From a virus, in the IMG/VR virus record IMGVR_UViG_3300009151_000158, positions 1 to 39,333 of that record: a DNA stretch of 39,333 bases, one strand, 5' to 3'. Within the stretch, counting starts at the first letter, position 1. Each line of letters begins with the position of its first letter. Below are positions 36,607 through 39,333 of this stretch, piece by piece. The notes under the pieces are model-generated. The model saw only the letters and a list, made by a program, of their open reading frames with translations, ran no database searches and had not been told where the DNA came from. A program made the position numbers and the translations under genes.

Positions 36607-38162
36607 TACCAAATTCCTCCACCGGCACGTTGAGTGCCTCTTAATAATGCACCAGTGGCATATTCTTTTAAACTAAACTTATTACTAATGTCATTTCGGG
36701 TAACAATCGGTGCTGCTGTTATTGTTATACTTATTTTAGTAGGAACATATGTTGGGGTTTTACCAGCAGTAGTGGTTGCAAACACCGGCGGTGCTGCAAT
36801 TGCACCAGGTCCAATTCCATTGTTGCCGCTCATTCGTTGCACACTAGCGTTCCCTCCCGGCTTTAGTTTTGCTACACCCGATTCTTGACTAGCTCCTGCT
36901 AGTGAGCTTGAGCCGCCGGCTCGTATGTAGTCTACGTCAGTGGGTAGTGCATATGTAAATCCAGTTATTGCTAGTGGATGTGCATCAAATTGAAATGCAC
37001 CTAAACCACTTAGATAACACAACGGAGGAGGGGTACCGGGTTTAGGTCCAGGATCTTGTCCATAGAACATTTTGGTAACTGATCTGAAAAAGTGAATTAC
37101 TGCTAATAAGTAATTTGCCTCAAAAGTATCCTGTGCAGTAAAGTCGCACGTGATAGTTACTGTGTCAACTGCACTTCCCCTATAGGTAAAATATTTATAG
37201 TTATTATGAGTCAATTCTGTGGGGTCATAATTTGCAATATAGTTAACTGATACTGCTGGTGTATAAGGAAAAATTACTCCATCGGTTGCTACTAATGGTT
37301 CTAATATACCCGGTGGTGTAGCTCTATACAAATAAGTAGCTCCGGGAGATAAACTTAATCTTACACGCCAATCTTCTTTGGCTGCAAAAGCGGAGATATC
37401 CTGTTGAGTTGCTTGTGAGTTAGTATTTTCTTTTGCTTTTGTTAGACCGTAGTTTGTGGCGTTTTCTAATTCTATTTTCCCTGTATCATTGAGCAGTTGT
37501 TGGGCAGTAGACACCGCAGGTTCATCAGGAAGTTTTTTATCTTGTGCAGCTTGGTCTGTTGTTGCAGCAATTTGTGCTAAATTAGGTTCATCAGGAAGTT
37601 TTTTATCTTGTGCAGCTTGGTCTGTTGTTGCAGCAATTTGTGCTAAATTAGGTTCTTCGGGAAGTTTTTTATCTTGTGCGGCTTGATCTGTTGTTGCAGC
37701 AATTTGTGCTAAATTAGGTGCTGTAGCCGCTGGTGCAGGATTTTCTACGGTGGGTAGAGGGGCATCTTCGGTAATAGCTGCCGGTACAGGGGTAACCGGG
37801 CCAGCTGGTTGGTCTATTGATGTTTGTTCTGCTTGTGTATTGGCTGCAACTTTTTGGTTTGCTTCAGTTAGCGATGCCTGTGTAGTTTGTACAGTTTGAG
37901 CCGCATTATTTACTTGACTATTTGCTACTATTTGCTGATTAGCTAAGGCAGCGGTGTTTGCATTTAACGCTGCAATTTGAGCCGGTGATGCTCCTGTTGC
38001 ATATGCATTAGCCAATGCTTGCTGAGAAGTATTAAAGTTTCTGGCTGCAGCGGCAGCATTAGCAGTAGCTTGAACTAGTGCTTTCTTTGCTACCACTAAC
38101 GCAGCAGATTGTTCTGCTGCGACTTTAGCCCATATTTCTGCCGTACTAACTGCGGTTGTCAT
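36606..38162 (-). CDS. Baseplate/tail-tube-initiator-like protein with N-terminal repeats
   Basis: This is a 518-residue protein with two parts. Residues 1-115 are Ala/Gln/Asn-rich and strongly helical, probably a coiled coil. Residues ~149-214 hold three 22-residue repeats (core AQIAATTDQAAQDKKLP). The folded part, residues ~264-412, contains DWRVRLSLSPGATYLY, VIFPYTPAVSVNY, a helix LAVIHFFRSVTKMFYGQD, then GTPPPLCYLSGLGAFQF and ALPTDVDYIRA. I recall this set from T4-like aquatic phages; its tube-protein-like layout and place before gp53 suggest a gp48/gp54-type tail-tube initiator, at moderate confidence. I start at the ATG at 38160-38162, with AAGGA ten bases upstream. An in-frame ATG at 38192 would overlap the candidate promoter. 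Confidence 0.65.
   Translation of the reverse strand: MTTAVSTAEIWAKVAAEQSAALVVAKKALVQATANAAAAARNFNTSQQALANAYATGASPAQIAALNANTAALANQQIVANSQVNNAAQTVQTTQASLTEANQKVAANTQAEQTSIDQPAGPVTPVPAAITEDAPLPTVENPAPAATAPNLAQIAATTDQAAQDKKLPEEPNLAQIAATTDQAAQDKKLPDEPNLAQIAATTDQAAQDKKLPDEPAVSTAQQLLNDTGKIELENATNYGLTKAKENTNSQATQQDISAFAAKEDWRVRLSLSPGATYLYRATPPGILEPLVATDGVIFPYTPAVSVNYIANYDPTELTHNNYKYFTYRGSAVDTVTITCDFTAQDTFEANYLLAVIHFFRSVTKMFYGQDPGPKPGTPPPLCYLSGLGAFQFDAHPLAITGFTYALPTDVDYIRAGGSSSLAGASQESGVAKLKPGGNASVQRMSGNNGIGPGAIAAPPVFATTTAGKTPTYVPTKISITITAAPIVTRNDISNKFSLKEYATGALLRGTQRAGGGIW
37519..37716 (-). repeat. Three 66-bp tandem repeats
   Basis: There are three copies with 66-bp period at 37519, 37585 and 37651. 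The first two in window order are identical over all 66 bases; the third differs at four. They encode three 22-residue units with the core AQIAATTDQAAQDKKLP. The high identity points to recent expansion and possible copy-number variation. There are no spacers, so this is not a CRISPR array. Confidence 0.95.
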
Positions 38163-38182
38163 ATTAATCTTATCCTTATATG

Positions 38183-38190
38183 TATTTAGC
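38183..38190 (-). promoter_or_regulatory. Candidate late promoter GCTAAATA
   Basis: The minus strand reads GCTAAATA (six of eight to TATAAATA), 20 nt before the ATG of the 518-aa gene that opens the leftward structural block. An AAGGA ribosome binding site lies between. Confidence 0.45.
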
Positions 38191-38215
38191 ATTTCAAAAT
38201 ATCAACATTTGAAAT
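38191..38215. repeat. Inverted repeat in the divergent control region
   Basis: This is a perfect 8-bp inverted repeat, ATTTCAAA (38191-38198) and TTTGAAAT (38208-38215), with a 9-nt loop. It lies between the proximal and distal late-type elements. It could be a protein-binding site or a hairpin in a long leader. There is no T-run, so a terminator is unlikely. Confidence 0.6.
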
Positions 38216-38219
38216 AAAA

Positions 38220-38233
38220 TATTTAGATAAATA
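38220..38233. promoter_or_regulatory. Back-to-back late-promoter-like elements
   Basis: The sequence TATTTAGATAAATA is nearly its own reverse complement. It reads GATAAATA rightward (38226-38233) toward gp55 and TCTAAATA leftward (38220-38227) toward the baseplate genes. It may be a two-way late promoter. Overlap means both directions could not be bound at once. Confidence 0.4.
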
Positions 38234-38268
38234 AAAAGCATCTTTTTTACCTTTTCTGCAAAAAACTG

Positions 38269-38297
38269 TTGCTTTTCTGCAACCAGTATGCTATAAT
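38269..38297 (+). promoter_or_regulatory. Host sigma-70-type promoter of gp55, extended -10
   Basis: TTGCTT (38269-38274) and a perfect TATAAT (38292-38297) are 17 bp apart, with TG one base before the -10 (TGCTATAAT). The -35 matches only TTG, but the extended -10 would make up for that. It lies 31 nt upstream of the gp55 ATG. It should allow the host polymerase to make gp55 before late transcription begins. Confidence 0.7.
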
Positions 38298-38328
38298 ATT
38301 CATTAACATAAGTATATACAGGAGAACC

Positions 38329-39240
38329 ATGTCACTACTTCCCGCACCACGCAAACCCGTAAATTATCTTAATAACAAAGATATTTTAAAAGAAATACAC
38401 GAAAGTAAAACCGCATATTGCTATTTTACAAAACCCGAATATCATCGGTATGACTTTATAGTAGACATGCCCCAATCTACACTAGAAGAAAGTTTTGAAT
38501 ATACTTTTAAACCAGAAACTATTCAGCAGGCCAGAGAAACAAGAGCCACACGCTTGAGTTTAGAAGCAGGGGTAAAAGATTCAGTTGACCCATTATCTAT
38601 TCCAATTACTGATTTAGTTTTTAGAATTATGACTTGGGAACATGTTCCGGTAGCAGCAAAAGTTCCTCGCAAAACTGTCAAAAAGAAAACAGCAAAAGAA
38701 ATATTTGAATTTGAAGAAATCGATCCTGATGAGATTTTTGCTGATTTAGAAGACGTAACCACAAAAGCAGAAGTTGACGACATGGTTCATGTCAAAGTTA
38801 ATTTTCCCCCATTCCAACATTATAAAATTGACATGAACAATACAATATATTGTGTGGGAAAAAGTCATTGGAACGGTGACTTAGATACAGGAACATTCAG
38901 CAAAGACCACGGTCAAATTACAAATAAACTAGCCCGCATGTATATTATGATGTGTGAAAAATATTCCATGAAATATAACTGGCGAGGTTACACTTACCGT
39001 GACGAAATGCAAAACAGTGCTATTCTTCAATTAACCTATGTAGGGTTAAGATTCAATGAGGTAAAGTCTGCTAACCCATTCGCTTACTACACTGCTGCTA
39101 TCACAAATAGTTTTTGCCGAGTATTGAATACCGAAAAGCGTAGCCAAAATATACGTGATGATATTTTAGAAATTAATGGGCTAAATCCAAGTTGGTCTCG
39201 TCAAGGTTCCGGTGGCGTGTCAGTCACATACGAAGAATAA
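38329..39240 (+). CDS. 55: Late-transcription sigma factor, gp55-like
   Basis: This is a 303-residue protein, against 185 in T4. Residues 12-25 (NYLNNKDILKEIHE) resemble the gp55 N-terminus. Residues ~199-290 carry the sigma region-2-like core: LARMYIMMCEKYSMKYNWRG, YTYRDEMQNSAILQL, NEVKSANPFAYYTAAITNSF and a basic NTEKRSQNIRDD segment. In T4, gp55 replaces host sigma on RNA polymerase and recognises TATAAATA with help from gp33 and the clamp gp45. Residues ~26-190 are an insertion relative to T4, including an acidic stretch near 125-151. The clamp-binding tail of T4 gp55 is not recognisable. The start is the ATG with GGAG five bases upstream (38321-38324), not the earlier TTG in frame. It is divergent from the late genes. 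Confidence 0.85.
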   Translation: MSLLPAPRKPVNYLNNKDILKEIHESKTAYCYFTKPEYHRYDFIVDMPQSTLEESFEYTFKPETIQQARETRATRLSLEAGVKDSVDPLSIPITDLVFRIMTWEHVPVAAKVPRKTVKKKTAKEIFEFEEIDPDEIFADLEDVTTKAEVDDMVHVKVNFPPFQHYKIDMNNTIYCVGKSHWNGDLDTGTFSKDHGQITNKLARMYIMMCEKYSMKYNWRGYTYRDEMQNSAILQLTYVGLRFNEVKSANPFAYYTAAITNSFCRVLNTEKRSQNIRDDILEINGLNPSWSRQGSGGVSVTYEE

Positions 39241-39252
39241 TTAATATTTTAA

Positions 39253-39288
39253 CCCTAAATGATAAATAAGTATATCATTCATTTAGGG
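39253..39288 (+). repeat. Bulged hairpin overlapping a late-type element
   Basis: CCCTAAAT (39253-39260) pairs with ATTTAGGG (39281-39288), and GATA (39261-39264) with TATC (39273-39276), leaving a 4-nt bulge and an 8-nt loop. It follows the gp55 stop by 12 nt and might act as a weak terminator, though no T-run follows. Confidence 0.5.
39261..39268 (+). promoter_or_regulatory. Candidate late promoter GATAAATA, rightward
   Basis: GATAAATA lies 27 nt before the ATG at 39296, in the left arm and loop of the hairpin. AGGG seven bases before that ATG would serve as ribosome binding site. It is the same sequence as the elements before gp6 and the tail fibre. Confidence 0.5.
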
Positions 39289-39295
39289 CTATAAA

Positions 39296-39333
39296 ATGTT
39301 CATTTACAAAATCACTGTTGTTCCTTTAGGGGA
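39296..39333 (+). CDS. Start of a rightward gene, possibly GIY-YIG endonuclease
   Basis: Only the first twelve codons are in the window (MFIYKITVVPLG), after a good leader with AGGG seven bases upstream of the ATG. The opening F/YIYKIT is typical of GIY-YIG nucleases, which often begin this way before an NGKxYIG motif, but twelve residues cannot prove it. If true, this would be a homing endonuclease or related nuclease next to gp55. Confidence 0.4.
   Translation, partial: MFIYKITVVPLG

Noticed and set aside
37192-37199. Second exact TATAAATA on the minus strand
   Set aside because: It is inside the conserved domain of the 518-aa gene with no gene start near it. Probably coding sequence by chance.
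37456-37686. Plus-strand frame with a repeated product
   Set aside because: It is the complement of the 66-bp repeats in the baseplate gene. The repetition is inherited, and the minus-strand frame continues into a recognisable domain.
37519-37716. Possible CRISPR array
   Set aside because: The repeats are directly adjacent with no spacers and stay in frame within a gene.
38268-38276. MotA box (T4 middle promoter) before gp55
   Set aside because: GTTGCTTTT resembles the box, but the gap to the -10 is 15 bp rather than about 12, and the final A is missing.
38269-38328. Upstream TTG start for gp55
   Set aside because: The added 20 residues would overlap the -35/-10 promoter, while the ATG at 38329 has GGAG at the right distance.

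Overview
The window is part of the genome of a T4-like tailed phage (myovirus), AT-rich and densely packed. The evidence is a run of T4-type baseplate genes (gp53, gp5, gp25 and gp6 families), a gp55-type late sigma factor and short T4-style late-promoter elements. Family resemblance points to the lineages common in marine and freshwater viromes rather than to coliphage T4 itself. The host cannot be told from the sequence. There are no tRNAs, CRISPR arrays, insertion sequences or integrases.

Layout. Positions 1-38162 are almost entirely leftward (minus-strand) genes. In transcription order from the right these are: a baseplate/tail-tube-initiator-like protein with three 66-nt repeats (36606-38162); gp53 (36295-36606); a hub-like protein (33760-36294); the gp5-like spike without a lysozyme domain (30404-33757); gp25 (29947-30396); gp6 (26502-29894); one giant 6,242-residue structural protein filling almost half the window (7745-26473); a 48-residue small protein (7585-7731); a 206-residue structural protein (6965-7585); a tail fibre (5686-6933); and two tandem paralogous fibre/adhesin-like proteins (3738-5676). 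After these comes a tightly overlapping six-gene block (1-3688): a small conserved protein, three glycosyltransferase-like proteins, a hypothetical protein, and a radical SAM protein cut by the window edge. On the right, the gp55 gene (38329-39240) runs the opposite way, followed by the first codons of another rightward gene.

How the parts fit. The central 30 kb builds a baseplate and its peripheral adhesins. The giant protein sits where T4 has gp7 and gp8. It looks like a modular scaffold carrying two beta-propellers, more than ten copies of a ~70-residue beta module, and two carbohydrate-binding-like segments. The radical SAM/glycosyltransferase block lies directly downstream of the fibre genes, so modification of fibres or of host surface glycans is a reasonable but unproven idea. 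gp55 would direct transcription from the elements of form NNTAAATA found in several gaps between genes. The gp55 gene itself has a good host-type extended -10 promoter, so it could be made before the late genes it switches on.

There is no gene-free stretch over 300 bases. The largest gap (38163-38328) is the divergent control region between the late structural genes and gp55.
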